Assembly (NCBI GenBank): GCA_045587385.1
Contig: JAZNCE010000085.1
Span: 1 to 18,056, forward strand
DNA: 18,056 nt
From: SVQP01 sp045587385
Lineage (GTDB): Bacteria > Bacillota > Clostridia > Oscillospirales > CAG-272
Direction of reading: 5' to 3'
In this document: piece by piece, positions 1-7,841 of the stretch
Position numbering within the stretch: the first letter of the stretch is position 1
Layout of the letters: every line of letters begins with the position of its first letter
Translations under genes and position numbers: made by a program
Notes under the pieces: generated by a model
Databases searched by the model: none
Told to the model about the DNA's origin: nothing
What the model saw: the letters and a program-made list of their open reading frames with translations, nothing else

Positions 1-902
1 CCCACAAGCATTAAGAAGATCATAAATAAGAGTCCGACCTCGCTGATAAGACCGAGGTTTGCCGTATTGAAGCCTGCCGTTCTCGGTGTTACCGCTTGAA
101 ATAGTGATAGCAGTATTCGCTCACCAATATCATATTCTTCAAACTCACAGAAAAAGAAATACAGCGTAGGAATGAATATCAGCACACCCGTCATTGCAAG
201 TATGATCTTGCTTTGCGTGCGGTATTTTTTGACACACCATTTGTGTCTGTATATATCCTCCCAAGTCAAGAAGCCGATACCGCCTATTATAATGAGCAGC
301 ATAATTACAATGCTGATTACGGGATGCGCGGCATAGGCGGTAAGTGAGGAATACTGTCCGCTAACCTCTCCCATAACGTCAAAGCCTGCGTTGCAGAATG
401 CCGATATGGAGTGGAACACCGCCATCCATATTCCTTTTGCTCCGTAGTCGATACAGAACACGGGAAGCATTGCGAGCATTCCAATGGCTTCGACGATAAG
501 CACGCCTTTGAGAATAAACCAAGTCAGACGAACGATACCGCCAACGCTTGGGGCTGACATTGCCTCCTGCATCGTGCTTCGCTGTCCAAGCCCGATCTTT
601 CTGCCTGCGAGAATAGATACCGAAGCTGCAACCGTTACAACGCCCAAGCCTCCGATCTGAATGAGTATGAGAATAACAGCCTGTCCAAAGTACGACCAAT
701 AGGTTGCCGTATCCTGCACGATAAGTCCCGTTACGCATACTGCTGAGGTTGATGTGAACAAGGCATCCGAAAACGGTGTTACAACACCTTCCTTGCTTGA
801 TATGGGAAGCATAAGCAGAAACGCTCCAATCAGTATTACTGCCGCAAAGCCAAGTAAAATGACTTGAAATGATGACAGCTTTAATTTATGTAAAGGTCGC
901 AT
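1..902 (-). CDS. trkH: TrkH/KtrB-family potassium uptake membrane subunit, 3' end outside window
   Basis: This reads open from an ATG at 902 to the window edge, giving the first 300 residues with no stop. The protein is very hydrophobic. Three pore loops of the TrkH/KtrB fold are visible. The first has the selectivity-filter stretch TSTSAVCVTGL (about residues 50-60). The second is SISAFCNAGF, just after a membrane segment. The third is QAVTPRTAGFNT, near the cut end. Family members form the K+-translocating membrane subunit that works with a cytoplasmic nucleotide-binding TrkA/KtrA ring. The regulatory subunit is not in view and may lie beyond the edge. The start is supported by GGAGAGG six to seven bases upstream. 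The 300 residues cover about two thirds of a usual 440-490 residue protein. TrkH and KtrB cannot be separated here. Confidence 0.93.
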   Translation of the reverse strand, partial: MRPLHKLKLSSFQVILLGFAAVILIGAFLLMLPISSKEGVVTPFSDALFTSTSAVCVTGLIVQDTATYWSYFGQAVILILIQIGGLGVVTVAASVSILAGRKIGLGQRSTMQEAMSAPSVGGIVRLTWFILKGVLIVEAIGMLAMLPVFCIDYGAKGIWMAVFHSISAFCNAGFDVMGEVSGQYSSLTAYAAHPVISIVIMLLIIIGGIGFLTWEDIYRHKWCVKKYRTQSKIILAMTGVLIFIPTLYFFFCEFEEYDIGERILLSLFQAVTPRTAGFNTANLGLISEVGLLFMIFLMLV

Positions 903-975
903 TATACACCTCTCCTTATACTCTTTCTACTATATACATTTTACCAAAAAACAGATAAAGACGGCATTAGCACTC

Positions 976-987
976 TACCGCACGGTA
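976..987. promoter_or_regulatory. Short inverted repeat upstream of the potassium transporter gene
   Basis: TACCG-CA-CGGTA is a perfect 5-bp-arm inverted repeat about 75 bases before the trkH start, inside an AT-rich stretch that also holds TAAAAT and TATAGT -10-like hexamers on the minus strand. It could be an operator for a regulator of potassium uptake. No family is identifiable and the short arms make chance possible. Confidence 0.25.
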
Positions 988-1006
988 TTAAGATTGTATA
1001 AAGATA

Positions 1007-1033
1007 GCCCTCGCTCCGTGATGGAACGAGGGC
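1007..1033. terminator. Hairpin between trkH and the DUF6809 gene
   Basis: GCCCTCG and CGAGGGC pair across a short loop, with three further inner pairs after one mismatch. On the plus strand the stem is followed by ATAACTTTT. On the minus strand the tail is only weakly T-rich. It probably isolates trkH from transcription entering from the mobile-element genes. Confidence 0.5.
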
Positions 1034-1101
1034 ATAACTTTTAGAACAGATCCCTGTTATATCTGAATTGTGTGTATAAGGCTAATTATTCAAAGCTATA
1101 A

Positions 1102-1123
1102 GGGCTGACAGTTCTGTCAGCCC
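1102..1123 (-). terminator. Hairpin just after the DUF6809 gene stop
   Basis: GGGCTGACA and TGTCAGCCC form a perfect 9-bp stem with a 4-base loop, starting eight bases after the DUF6809 stop codon. The tail on the minus strand (TTATAGCTTTGAATAATT) is U-rich but broken, so termination strength is uncertain. Confidence 0.55.
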
Positions 1124-1130
1124 TCGTGGG

Positions 1131-1394
1131 TTATTCAGTTAAGGTTTCAATAGCAATCTGCATACCGAGTTTGAAAGCGTATGTAAAGATGGCTTCCTCG
1201 GCATAGCTCGCGTATTCGCTCCAACAATCATCGAATTTCTGAAATATTTCTTTCTGCTCATCTGTCATAGTTTTAAGCAGGTCATCGTGGTGCCGAACCA
1301 TATATTCCATAAGCTCCTTCATTTCGGGAGAGTTGTTACGACTATCTGTTTGAGGACAGACGTTCCCGCGCCATAGCTCTTTTATCACTCTCAT
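1131..1394 (-). CDS. DUF6809 family small protein (mobile-element accessory gene)
   Basis: The product is an 87-residue acidic, helical protein beginning MRVIKELWRGN. The pattern of an N-terminal (I/L)xxLWxGNxxPQ-type motif, a Met/Glu-rich helix and a C-terminal YAFKLGMQIAIET motif matches the DUF6809 family, which has no known function and recurs in clostridial conjugative and mobilizable elements. The chosen ATG lies 69 bases inside the longest open frame because GGAGGTGG sits eight bases upstream of it. That ATG overlaps the stop of the upstream tnpV gene in an ATGA arrangement, so the pair is probably translationally coupled. No catalytic motif is visible. Confidence 0.72.
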   Translation of the reverse strand: MRVIKELWRGNVCPQTDSRNNSPEMKELMEYMVRHHDDLLKTMTDEQKEIFQKFDDCWSEYASYAEEAIFTYAFKLGMQIAIETLTE

Positions 1395-1774
1395 ACGTAC
1401 ACCACCTCCCGAAAAACGATTTCCTCTGCGCTTGCCTTGATATTGTTCATCTCGGCAACCCAACTGAGCATATCGCGAGCTTTCAAATTCTCGTCAATAC
1501 CTCTTTCGGTAGCGAGGTGGGAGATGATGACTTCAAGCATTTCATTTGCTTCAAGGTCTATTTTGTGCAACTGAGCGTTTAACTTGCTTTCGGTTAGAAG
1601 CGTTGTGTACCTTCCGCGACGGTGTTGCTTGATGTAATCAAGGTGCATCCGTCCGTACTTGCCGATTTGATAGTCGGTCTGTTCGGGAAGGCTTACGTTA
1701 GGAATAAGGTGTCCGTTTTCCTCACGATAAGTTCCGCCGAGAGTTTCATAAAAGGAATCAAAGTTCTTTTTCAT
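1391..1774 (-). CDS. tnpV: TnpV-like transposon-encoded protein
   Basis: The product has 127 residues, starting MKKNFDSFYETLGGTY. The order of motifs follows TnpV proteins of Tn4451-like and related clostridial elements: an N-terminal LGGTY, then LIPNVSLPEQ, then a G-xx-G-R-x-HLDYIKQHRR block, a TLLTESKLNAQLHKID block, and a C-terminal WVAEMNNIKASAEEIV followed by a hydrophobic tail. The exact role of TnpV in transposition or element maintenance is not settled. The ATG at 1774 is preferred over a TTG five codons earlier because GGAGG is eight bases before the ATG. No recombinase gene, relaxase or complete element end is present, so with the DUF6809 gene it looks like a remnant or the edge of an element. 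Confidence 0.85.
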   Translation of the reverse strand: MKKNFDSFYETLGGTYREENGHLIPNVSLPEQTDYQIGKYGRMHLDYIKQHRRGRYTTLLTESKLNAQLHKIDLEANEMLEVIISHLATERGIDENLKARDMLSWVAEMNNIKASAEEIVFREVVYV

Positions 1775-2037
1775 TGTAGTATCCTCCAAAATTAGATTTT
1801 GATTTTGCTACAATTCATCCTCGCATCCAACCCAATCAACAAAAATGCCAAGGGACACCTACCTGCTTTATGGTAGGTGTCCCTTGTGGATGCTCTCTTT
1901 TTTTGGTGATGCGCTCCGCGCACGAACCCTCCCGAAGATCTGAAAGCTCGCTTTCACGGCACAAGGTGTGGGTATATTCATCCTTGATGAAAATCCCGCC
2001 GTTTTTTCATCTAGTATTTCTTTGGGTCTCCAACAGA
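1775..2037. other. Gene-free boundary region with several inverted repeats
   Basis: No convincing gene is present. After the AT-rich leader of tnpV there is a long perfect hairpin (about 1851-1886). This is followed by GCGC-TCC-GCGC (about 1911-1921), TGAAAGC-TC-GCTTTCA (1941-1956) and TTCATC-CTT-GATGAA (about 1977-1991). A 60-codon minus-strand frame spans most of it but lacks a ribosome binding site and has unusual composition. The series of small stems suggests a structured or repeated intergenic element, or an eroded mobile-element end. This interpretation is inference. Confidence 0.4.
1851..1886. repeat. Perfect 14-bp-arm inverted repeat upstream of tnpV
   Basis: AAGGGACACCTACC and GGTAGGTGTCCCTT are perfect complements separated by about eight bases. 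On the plus strand a T7 run follows about ten bases later. On the minus strand GGCATTTTTGTTG follows directly, so the hairpin could act as a terminator or attenuator ahead of tnpV. It may instead be a terminal structure of the mobile element. Confidence 0.6.
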
Positions 2038-2068
2038 AAAAGCCCCCCACCGAAACGGGGGGGCTTTT
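2038..2068. terminator. Bidirectional terminator ending the catabolic operon
   Basis: A run of AAAAGCCCCCC pairs with GGGGGGCTTTT across an 8-9 base loop. The stem is very G+C rich and is followed by T runs on both strands (TTTTTCTG on the minus strand). It lies about 36 bases after the stop of the FucI/AraA-like gene and ends the long minus-strand operon. Confidence 0.88.
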
Positions 2069-2103
2069 CCTGTATAAACCGCAGTGTCAGAGTATATCTT
2101 GAA

Positions 2104-3456
2104 TTAACTGACGATCATTTCTATTCCGAGGATATCGCAAAGCGCCTGCATTTCCTTCGTATTATCGCCATACGAAACGATGTAGTGTTGACACATTACG
2201 TTTTGAGTAAAGCTTTCCACATCCTCAAGCTTAATTTCCAAGCCGGGAAGCTGAGGTGCCGGCTGCGTCCAGCCTGCTTCTTCCCACTTTCTCGGTGCAA
2301 CCCCTTCGCCGACGACCATGTGCATATAGTATTTTCCATCGTCGTAGGTCAATCTGCAAAGCGTCACCTTACCCGTCTTTACCTTGCTTACGTTCAAAAT
2401 TCCTTCCGAAAGCTCACCAAACGCCGCGGGCATCACCGTTACCTTGCCGTCTACTACCTCTGCGGGTACGTAGTCAGGCACCCCCGCCAGTACTCTGTCT
2501 TCAAAGAATTCGTAGAATTCAAGGTAGAACGCGCATTGTCCCGTCAAGTATTTCACCATGATCTGCGTGATACTGCCGAGGCAATCATTTTCGGGGATCG
2601 TGCAAAGCTTCGCTTCATCCGACAAAAGCATAAAGATAGGTGCGGGGGGGAAGCCAAGCAGCTTTTTCATGCCGTCTACGTCTTTCAGCGAGATCGCCTC
2701 ATAGCCGCGCTCGTCACAAAGGGATTTCGCCGCCAAATAATATCCCGCCGCTTTTTTCATGCTTTCGGGATTTGCTTTCTTTACAAAATCCCACTTGCTC
2801 ATAGATTCGTCGATTACTTTCTGCTTTTCTTCCTCAGTAACCTTTTGATAACGCTGTTCCATTTCAAGCATTTCAAAGGTTTCGATCTCAGGGCCTACCA
2901 CACGCTTCAAGGACGGTCCGTCTGCTTGCGTTCCGTATAGATTCATGTCACGGTAGCCCGCCATTCCCGCACGCGCGTGGCGAAGCTTTTTTGCCGCCGC
3001 CGCCGCTTTTGCATAGCTTACGATCTCCCCGACCTTGGACGGCAAGCCAACGATGTCGTATACGTATTTGAACGTATAGCCGAGATCCTTGAAGGTTTTG
3101 CGGATCGCGCTCGTGCCTGCCTGATCGGCAGTCGTCACGAGGCGGTCGCCTTCCGTCCAACCGCAAAGCCCCCAAAGCACCATAGGCGTATCTTTGAAAT
3201 ATTCGGTTACCTTTACGACTGCATGCGTGGGGATCCAGCCTGCAATACATACCACCATTAAGTCGAATTCCTTGCCTTGCAGTGCTACTACGGCTTTTTT
3301 TACGGCTTTTTCTTCATAGTCGTCCGTTATGGGATAAACGCTGATCAGATCCAGCCCTGCCTCTTTCAGCGACGTCGCCGCTTTTTCACATTTATTGACA
3401 ATGATCTCTTTCGGTGTATTTACCTCACCAAACCCTATAAATGCTACTTTTGCCAT
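2104..3456 (-). CDS. L-fucose/L-arabinose isomerase-like sugar isomerase
   Basis: The product has 450 residues. The N-terminal half carries Rossmann-like alpha/beta segments (KVAFIGFGEV, DLMVVCIAGW, PMVLWGLCGW). The C-terminal half has the FucI/AraA C-terminal-domain signature: a PEND-CLGS-T segment near residues 288-295, then LTGQ and an acidic FYLEFYEF block. Near the end is a QHYIVSYGD motif with His424, like the C-terminal His-Tyr-x-x-x-x-Gly-Asp of the family. These enzymes interconvert aldoses and ketoses with a metal held by acidic residues and a histidine. The Asp usual in the second metal-binding segment appears to be a Glu here, which should be checked by alignment. The start is the ATG with AGGAG eight bases upstream. 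An ATG eleven codons earlier overlaps the kinase stop but lacks a good site. It is the last gene of the operon. Substrate unknown. Confidence 0.82.
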   Translation of the reverse strand: MAKVAFIGFGEVNTPKEIIVNKCEKAATSLKEAGLDLISVYPITDDYEEKAVKKAVVALQGKEFDLMVVCIAGWIPTHAVVKVTEYFKDTPMVLWGLCGWTEGDRLVTTADQAGTSAIRKTFKDLGYTFKYVYDIVGLPSKVGEIVSYAKAAAAAKKLRHARAGMAGYRDMNLYGTQADGPSLKRVVGPEIETFEMLEMEQRYQKVTEEEKQKVIDESMSKWDFVKKANPESMKKAAGYYLAAKSLCDERGYEAISLKDVDGMKKLLGFPPAPIFMLLSDEAKLCTIPENDCLGSITQIMVKYLTGQCAFYLEFYEFFEDRVLAGVPDYVPAEVVDGKVTVMPAAFGELSEGILNVSKVKTGKVTLCRLTYDDGKYYMHMVVGEGVAPRKWEEAGWTQPAPQLPGLEIKLEDVESFTQNVMCQHYIVSYGDNTKEMQALCDILGIEMIVS

Positions 3457-3485
3457 TTCCTGTCTCCTTCTGCTTGTTCTTAAAA

Positions 3486-4505
3486 TCATCTTTGTACTCT
3501 GCCCGATGCATCTCCGCCGGCAAGGGTTTCTACTTCCTGTTTGGTTATCAGGTTAAAGTCGCCCTCTATGCTGTGCTTCAAGCAGCTCGCCGCCACAGCA
3601 AACTCTATGGCGCGCTGAGCGTCGTAGCCGTTGACAAGCGAATAAATCAGTCCACCGCCAAAGCTATCGCCGCCACCGACGCGGTCTACGATATGTATGG
3701 CGTATTTTTTGGAAAAATACGCTTGATCCTGCGTATAAAGCATACCCGACCAATCGTTATCGTTTGCAGACTTGCTTTCGCGCAGCGTTATGGCAACGCC
3801 CTTGAACCCGAATTTATCCGTGAGCTTTTTCGCAACGGAAATATAACCGTTTCGATCGAGCTTGCCGCCCGTGATGTCGGAGTTTTCCGCTTCGATACCA
3901 AAGACGTCCTTGGCATCCTCTTCGTTTGCGATACAATAATCAACGTATTGGCAGAGTTCTCCCATCACCTCTCCTGCTCTTTCCTTTGACCACAGCTTTT
4001 TTCTGAAGTTCAGGTCACAGGAAACGGTAATGTTTTTTTCCTTTGCCTTTTTCACAGCCGCAAGGCAAATTTTAGCCATGCAGTCCGAAAGGGCGGGCGT
4101 TATACCCGTAAAGTGAAACCATTTCGTATCGGAAAAAATTTCATCCCAATCAAAATCCTCTTCGCTTGCCTCGGCGATCGCCGAATGTGCGCGATCGTAA
4201 ATCACCTTGCTGGGACGCTGGCTTGCACCTTTTTCGCAAAAATAAATGCCGATTCTGTCGCCGCCGCGCACGATAAGCGAGGTGTCCACTCCGAACTTTC
4301 TTAACGAGTTTACTGCCGACTGCCCGATCTCATGCGTAGGAAGCTTAGATACAAACGCTACGCTTTCGCCGTAATTAGCAAGCGAAACTGCCACGTTCGC
4401 CTCTGCGCCGGCATAGGTAGATAAGAATTTTTCGCTTTGAACGAATCTGGTATAAAGTTCCGGCGAAAGTCTTAGCATAATCTCGCCAAAGGTTACTATT
4501 TTCAT
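3486..4505 (-). CDS. kdgK: 2-keto-3-deoxygluconate/galactonate kinase (PfkB family)
   Basis: The product is 339 residues, the usual length for KdgK. It starts MKIVTFGEIMLRLSP, typical of KDG kinases. It has the N-terminal glycine-rich YAGAEANVAVSLA segment that contacts the sugar acid, and the C-terminal PfkB signature DRVGGGDSFGGG, with Asp280 the expected catalytic base and the glycines forming the anion hole. The enzyme phosphorylates 2-keto-3-deoxy sugar acids at C6 with ATP. With DgoD and the KDPG-type aldolase in the same operon, its likely substrate is 2-keto-3-deoxy-D-galactonate or the gluconate epimer. Its start overlaps the stop of the upstream TIM-barrel gene in an ATGA arrangement, indicating tight coupling. 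Confidence 0.9.
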   Translation of the reverse strand: MKIVTFGEIMLRLSPELYTRFVQSEKFLSTYAGAEANVAVSLANYGESVAFVSKLPTHEIGQSAVNSLRKFGVDTSLIVRGGDRIGIYFCEKGASQRPSKVIYDRAHSAIAEASEEDFDWDEIFSDTKWFHFTGITPALSDCMAKICLAAVKKAKEKNITVSCDLNFRKKLWSKERAGEVMGELCQYVDYCIANEEDAKDVFGIEAENSDITGGKLDRNGYISVAKKLTDKFGFKGVAITLRESKSANDNDWSGMLYTQDQAYFSKKYAIHIVDRVGGGDSFGGGLIYSLVNGYDAQRAIEFAVAASCLKHSIEGDFNLITKQEVETLAGGDASGRVQR

Positions 4506-5350
4506 TGCTTCTTCTCTCCTTGATATTGGTTGAATATTTTCATAAGATATTTGCCGACCTTGGCTATGTAATCGAGCATTGCCGGATAAAGCTCCGTCGG
4601 AAGATTGTCGAAGGAACGGATGACCTCCAGATTCATATCTCCTTCAAAGCCGTATTCCACGAGCGAACGAACAATATTGTCCCAATTGTGCTCTCCCTGG
4701 AAAGGGGTCCAGTGTCTATCCAGATGCCCGTCGGTATCGTGCATATGAATACACGCGATCATATCCTTTTCCATCCCGGCAATAAATCTTTCCGGTTCGA
4801 TTCCTACGATCGCAGCGTGTCCAACGTCCACACACGCGCAAAAAGCGTCTGATTCAAGCATTTTAATAAAGCCCGAAAGGCTCGCCGGCAGCCAGAATTT
4901 TGAATTCAAAAGGTTTTCTACCGCAATTTTGATGCCGAATTTTTTCGCATAAGGCTCAAGCGATTTATAATACTCATAATTATATTGGATAAAATCTTCT
5001 CCAAGCGGCATCTTTACTGCGTGAACGACGATGTATTTTGCGCCGAGGATGCTTGCGTACTCCATAGATTTTACAATGTCGGAATAGTTTTTATTATTTA
5101 CCGACATCTCTTCGCCGAATTTAAAAGCAAACGGTGCGTGTGCCTGATTACAGACCAAATGATACTTTTCCAAAAGGCGCTTCGTTTCCTTCGCCTTTTC
5201 GATATGATCCTCAAGATCCATCGCCGTACCGTTACCGAGTGCGTTAAAGGAAAAATCCACACCTTCAAATCCGACCTTTTGAAACAGACTAAAGGTTTCC
5301 TCTTCGCTGAATTTCGATCTGAACAAAAAGTGTTCCATTGAGAGTAGCAT
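4502..5350 (-). CDS. Sugar phosphate isomerase/epimerase family TIM barrel
   Basis: The product has 282 residues with the xylose-isomerase-like (AP endonuclease family 2) barrel pattern. Probable metal ligands sit at strand ends: Glu145 in IAVENL, Asp175 and His178 in CVDVGH, His204 in CIHMHDTDG, and Glu242 in MNLEVI. These motifs favour an isomerase or epimerase over a nuclease. The family also includes 3-dehydro-sugar epimerases, myo-inosose dehydratase (IolE) and partners of oxidoreductive glycoside cleavage, so the reaction cannot be assigned. AAGGAG eight bases upstream lies inside the end of the aldolase gene, and only two bases separate the two reading frames. It may act on the product of the FAD enzyme or interconvert C2 or C4 epimers feeding the dehydratase. 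Confidence 0.85.
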   Translation of the reverse strand: MLLSMEHFLFRSKFSEEETFSLFQKVGFEGVDFSFNALGNGTAMDLEDHIEKAKETKRLLEKYHLVCNQAHAPFAFKFGEEMSVNNKNYSDIVKSMEYASILGAKYIVVHAVKMPLGEDFIQYNYEYYKSLEPYAKKFGIKIAVENLLNSKFWLPASLSGFIKMLESDAFCACVDVGHAAIVGIEPERFIAGMEKDMIACIHMHDTDGHLDRHWTPFQGEHNWDNIVRSLVEYGFEGDMNLEVIRSFDNLPTELYPAMLDYIAKVGKYLMKIFNQYQGEKKQ

Positions 5351-5352
5351 TT

Positions 5353-5997
5353 TTATTTCTCCTTTACACTTTCCACTAAAGCTCTGGCAATGGCGGTAAT
5401 TTTATCGTACTCGCCCTTTTCCAAATATTCCTTATTGACAAGCGAACTGCCTACTCCTACACCTACTGCGCCTGCTTTCAGGAACTCTGCGGCGTTTTCG
5501 GTGTTGACACCGCCAACCGCAAGCAGCTTGATATGCGACATAGGGGCTTTCAGAGCCTTGAGATATTTCACATCCGTACACGGGAACAGCTTTACGAAAT
5601 CCGCACCCGCATTATAGGCAAGCTTAACCTCGCTCGGCGTATACGCGCCCGGCAGAGAGACAAGCCCGTTTTCAACCGTATATTTGATAACCTCAACGTC
5701 CGTATCGGGCGAAACGATGTATTCCGCCCCCGCACTGATGGCAAGGTCAACCTGTTCCTTAGTAAGCACCGTACCTGCGCCTACCGTCATTTCGGGTATG
5801 CTTTCCTTTATCGCACGAATGGCGCGTACCGTTTCCGAAAAGCTTTCGGGGGCTTTTTGATTGAAGGTCACCTCGATGAGCTTGACACCCCCTTCAAATA
5901 TGGCGCGCGCAGCGTGTACTGCCTCGTCGGGGGCAGCCCCTCTCACGATGGCAATGATCTTGTTTTCCGAAATGACGTCAATAACCTCTTTTCTCAT
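5353..5997 (-). CDS. eda: KDPG/KDPGal (KHG-type) class I aldolase
   Basis: The product is 214 residues, the standard length. It carries all class I KDPG-aldolase landmarks: IVRG near Arg19, Glu42 in LIEVTF, the phosphate-binding GAGTV at 73-77, VSP at 95-97, LPGAYTPSE at 115-123, the Schiff-base Lys136 in FVKLFP, and a final VGGV. It splits 2-keto-3-deoxy-6-phospho-gluconate or -galactonate into pyruvate and glyceraldehyde 3-phosphate. It completes the dehydratase-kinase-aldolase sequence here, so DgoA-like use is likely. A single base separates its ATG from the stop of the FAD-enzyme gene, and AAGGGTG lies about eight bases upstream. Confidence 0.93.
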   Translation of the reverse strand: MRKEVIDVISENKIIAIVRGAAPDEAVHAARAIFEGGVKLIEVTFNQKAPESFSETVRAIRAIKESIPEMTVGAGTVLTKEQVDLAISAGAEYIVSPDTDVEVIKYTVENGLVSLPGAYTPSEVKLAYNAGADFVKLFPCTDVKYLKALKAPMSHIKLLAVGGVNTENAAEFLKAGAVGVGVGSSLVNKEYLEKGEYDKITAIARALVESVKEK

Positions 5998-5998
5998 A

Positions 5999-7822
5999 TC
6001 AATACACCCTTATTTCAAAGATTCTCGCTTTGTCGATTCCGTACGCAGACCGTACCTCAACGACAACCTTATCGACTTTTATTTCCTTTCCAATTTTGAG
6101 TACCGATAACCTTTCGCGGTTATCCTTCACCTCTTTTTCAAACACTGTCTCTCCGCATAAATATGCTTTTACCGCATAGTCCTTTACCAAAGTATGCGGC
6201 ATGCCCTTTACAAGGGTTTCTTGACGGCGCTTGGTTTGTGTGATCATGATCTCCTTGTTCAGATCCGGGTCAAACACCAAACGTATCTCTGATATTTGCT
6301 TTTCTGCCTCAAGGTCAAGCGCTATCCATTGCGGCTCACCGTTAAAGCTGTCCGACTCCCAAATATTACCTTCGTCCTCAATCGCACGCGATACGCCGGA
6401 AACGACGTTTTCGGGGCGGTTGTTTTCCGTGAAGCTCGATGCCGTGATCTTTGCATGGATCGCCAGATCGTTCGCATCCTCATTCTTCACGCCCGGTATG
6501 TAACAGTCATCCTTCAGAAGCGTTTGCTGCAATTCCTTGATATGCTCTGTTCCCACTTCCTTCGGTGTGCAGCCATATCGCACAGCGATGGCTGCTGCCG
6601 TGCCGACCGCTTGACCGCCGACGGCACAGGTACCCATAACGCGCGTAGATGCCATCGCGAGCTTGCTTACGCTGATGTCTCTGCCCGCCATCATAAGATT
6701 TTTTATGTTTTTGGAATAAAAGCATCTGTACGGAATCGAATACCGGCCGGGGAAATTGATATACCTTGTCGGCAAACCCTTGTGGTACAAGCCTTCTTTC
6801 GGATGCACGTCAATAGGCCAACCGCCAAACGCAACGCCGTCTTCGAAATACGTGTTAGACAATATATCGTTTTCATTCAAGATATAATCGCCCACAAGGC
6901 GTCGCGACTCTCTTATGCCGGGAACTGCGCCGATCCAGTCGAGCGCATAATTTTCCGCATTATGCCCTTCCGTGTTCTTGATGTGATCCCAAACACCGAA
7001 AAGGCACTTGTACAGCTCTTCGTTGATCTTTTCCGTCTCTTCAATAATGTTTTTGCTTTCGCCGCCAAGCTCCAGCCACCAATAGCCCGAGCTCACGTTA
7101 TACTCTTCCACTACGCCATTTTCACCGTGAGACCACGTCACGTTACCGTGCGGGCGGTTTTGCAGATCCTCTTCGGTAAAATGATACGCCCAATCAGGCT
7201 TCTGAAACGGTGTGTTTTCTCCCATATCCGTAGAGTGAAACAAGATGGTATTTCCCATGGTATAACCGTTTTCTTCTTCGGGGGCATCGGGTTCGTTAAA
7301 TTCGTCACGGGCTTCACTGCCGTACCTGAATTCTGCGCCGGCAAAATACCCGAGAGAAGCATTTCCCGTAGCGTCTACGAAAATTTTAGCCCGGAATTTA
7401 TACGTTGTCTCGGTCGATGCCTGACGGCATATGATTGCCGTTATTTGATCGTCCTCGGCTTCCACCTCGTCCATTGTGGTGTTCAAAAAGCAATCCAAAT
7501 TCGGCTCGCCTTTCAGCTTCCCCCAAAGCACGATATCCCAAAGGGGAAAGGAATGCTGGTCATTGACGCTTTTGTTTAAAAGCTGTAATTCCATCAAAAT
7601 GCCGGTTTCGGCAAGGTCTTTTTTTACAGCATGGCAGTTTGCGCCGCAAACGTGCATCCTTACCTCTGAGCTATTATTTCCCCCGAACACGGGTCGTGCC
7701 TGTATAATAGCGGTTTTTGCACCGTGTCTTGCAGCGGCTAACGCCGCGCAAACGCCCGAGAGCCCACCACCTACGATGACGACCTCGTATTCCTTTTCGA
7801 TTAACCTTTTTTCTGGTTTCAC
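5999..7822 (-). CDS. FAD-dependent oxidoreductase with C-terminal F5/8-type jelly-roll domain
   Basis: The product has 607 residues. The N-terminus has the dinucleotide-binding signature VVIVGGGLSGVCAALAAARHG (split here as residues 14-23 and onward), then VFGGNNSSEVR. With ATGNASLGYFAG this identifies the FAD_oxidored family (PF12831). A second FAD contact (MMAGRDISVS followed by MGTCAVGGQAVGTAAA) lies after the middle. Residues about 457-607 look like a discoidin/F5/8 type C domain (KITASSF, then WESDSF, QWIALDLE, ISEIRLVFDPDLN). No signal peptide or membrane segment is visible, so it should be cytoplasmic. The start is a GTG with AGAGGT seven bases upstream. An upstream TTG would overlap dgoD without a good site. 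The substrate is unknown. Oxidising a sugar or sugar acid to a keto form would fit the operon. Confidence 0.85.
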   Translation of the reverse strand: MKPEKRLIEKEYEVVIVGGGLSGVCAALAAARHGAKTAIIQARPVFGGNNSSEVRMHVCGANCHAVKKDLAETGILMELQLLNKSVNDQHSFPLWDIVLWGKLKGEPNLDCFLNTTMDEVEAEDDQITAIICRQASTETTYKFRAKIFVDATGNASLGYFAGAEFRYGSEARDEFNEPDAPEEENGYTMGNTILFHSTDMGENTPFQKPDWAYHFTEEDLQNRPHGNVTWSHGENGVVEEYNVSSGYWWLELGGESKNIIEETEKINEELYKCLFGVWDHIKNTEGHNAENYALDWIGAVPGIRESRRLVGDYILNENDILSNTYFEDGVAFGGWPIDVHPKEGLYHKGLPTRYINFPGRYSIPYRCFYSKNIKNLMMAGRDISVSKLAMASTRVMGTCAVGGQAVGTAAAIAVRYGCTPKEVGTEHIKELQQTLLKDDCYIPGVKNEDANDLAIHAKITASSFTENNRPENVVSGVSRAIEDEGNIWESDSFNGEPQWIALDLEAEKQISEIRLVFDPDLNKEIMITQTKRRQETLVKGMPHTLVKDYAVKAYLCGETVFEKEVKDNRERLSVLKIGKEIKVDKVVVEVRSAYGIDKARIFEIRVY

Positions 7823-7841
7823 GTTTCTACCTCTTTCAGTT

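Noticed and set aside
903..1006. A c-di-AMP (ydaO-type) riboswitch before the potassium transporter gene
   Set aside because: The leader is short and AT-rich and shows no conserved ydaO structural core; only a short inverted repeat is visible.
1868..2050. A 60-codon minus-strand frame in the boundary region
   Set aside because: It has no ribosome binding site, runs into the operon terminator, and overlaps several inverted repeats; its composition looks like non-coding DNA.
1870..2940. A 356-codon plus-strand frame, and similar long plus-strand frames at 6296-7579 and 15960-16922
   Set aside because: They lie antisense to confidently assigned genes (the FucI/AraA-like isomerase, the FAD enzyme and the DUF1508 protein), lack family motifs, and are low-complexity or Arg/Cys/Phe-rich mirrors of those genes.
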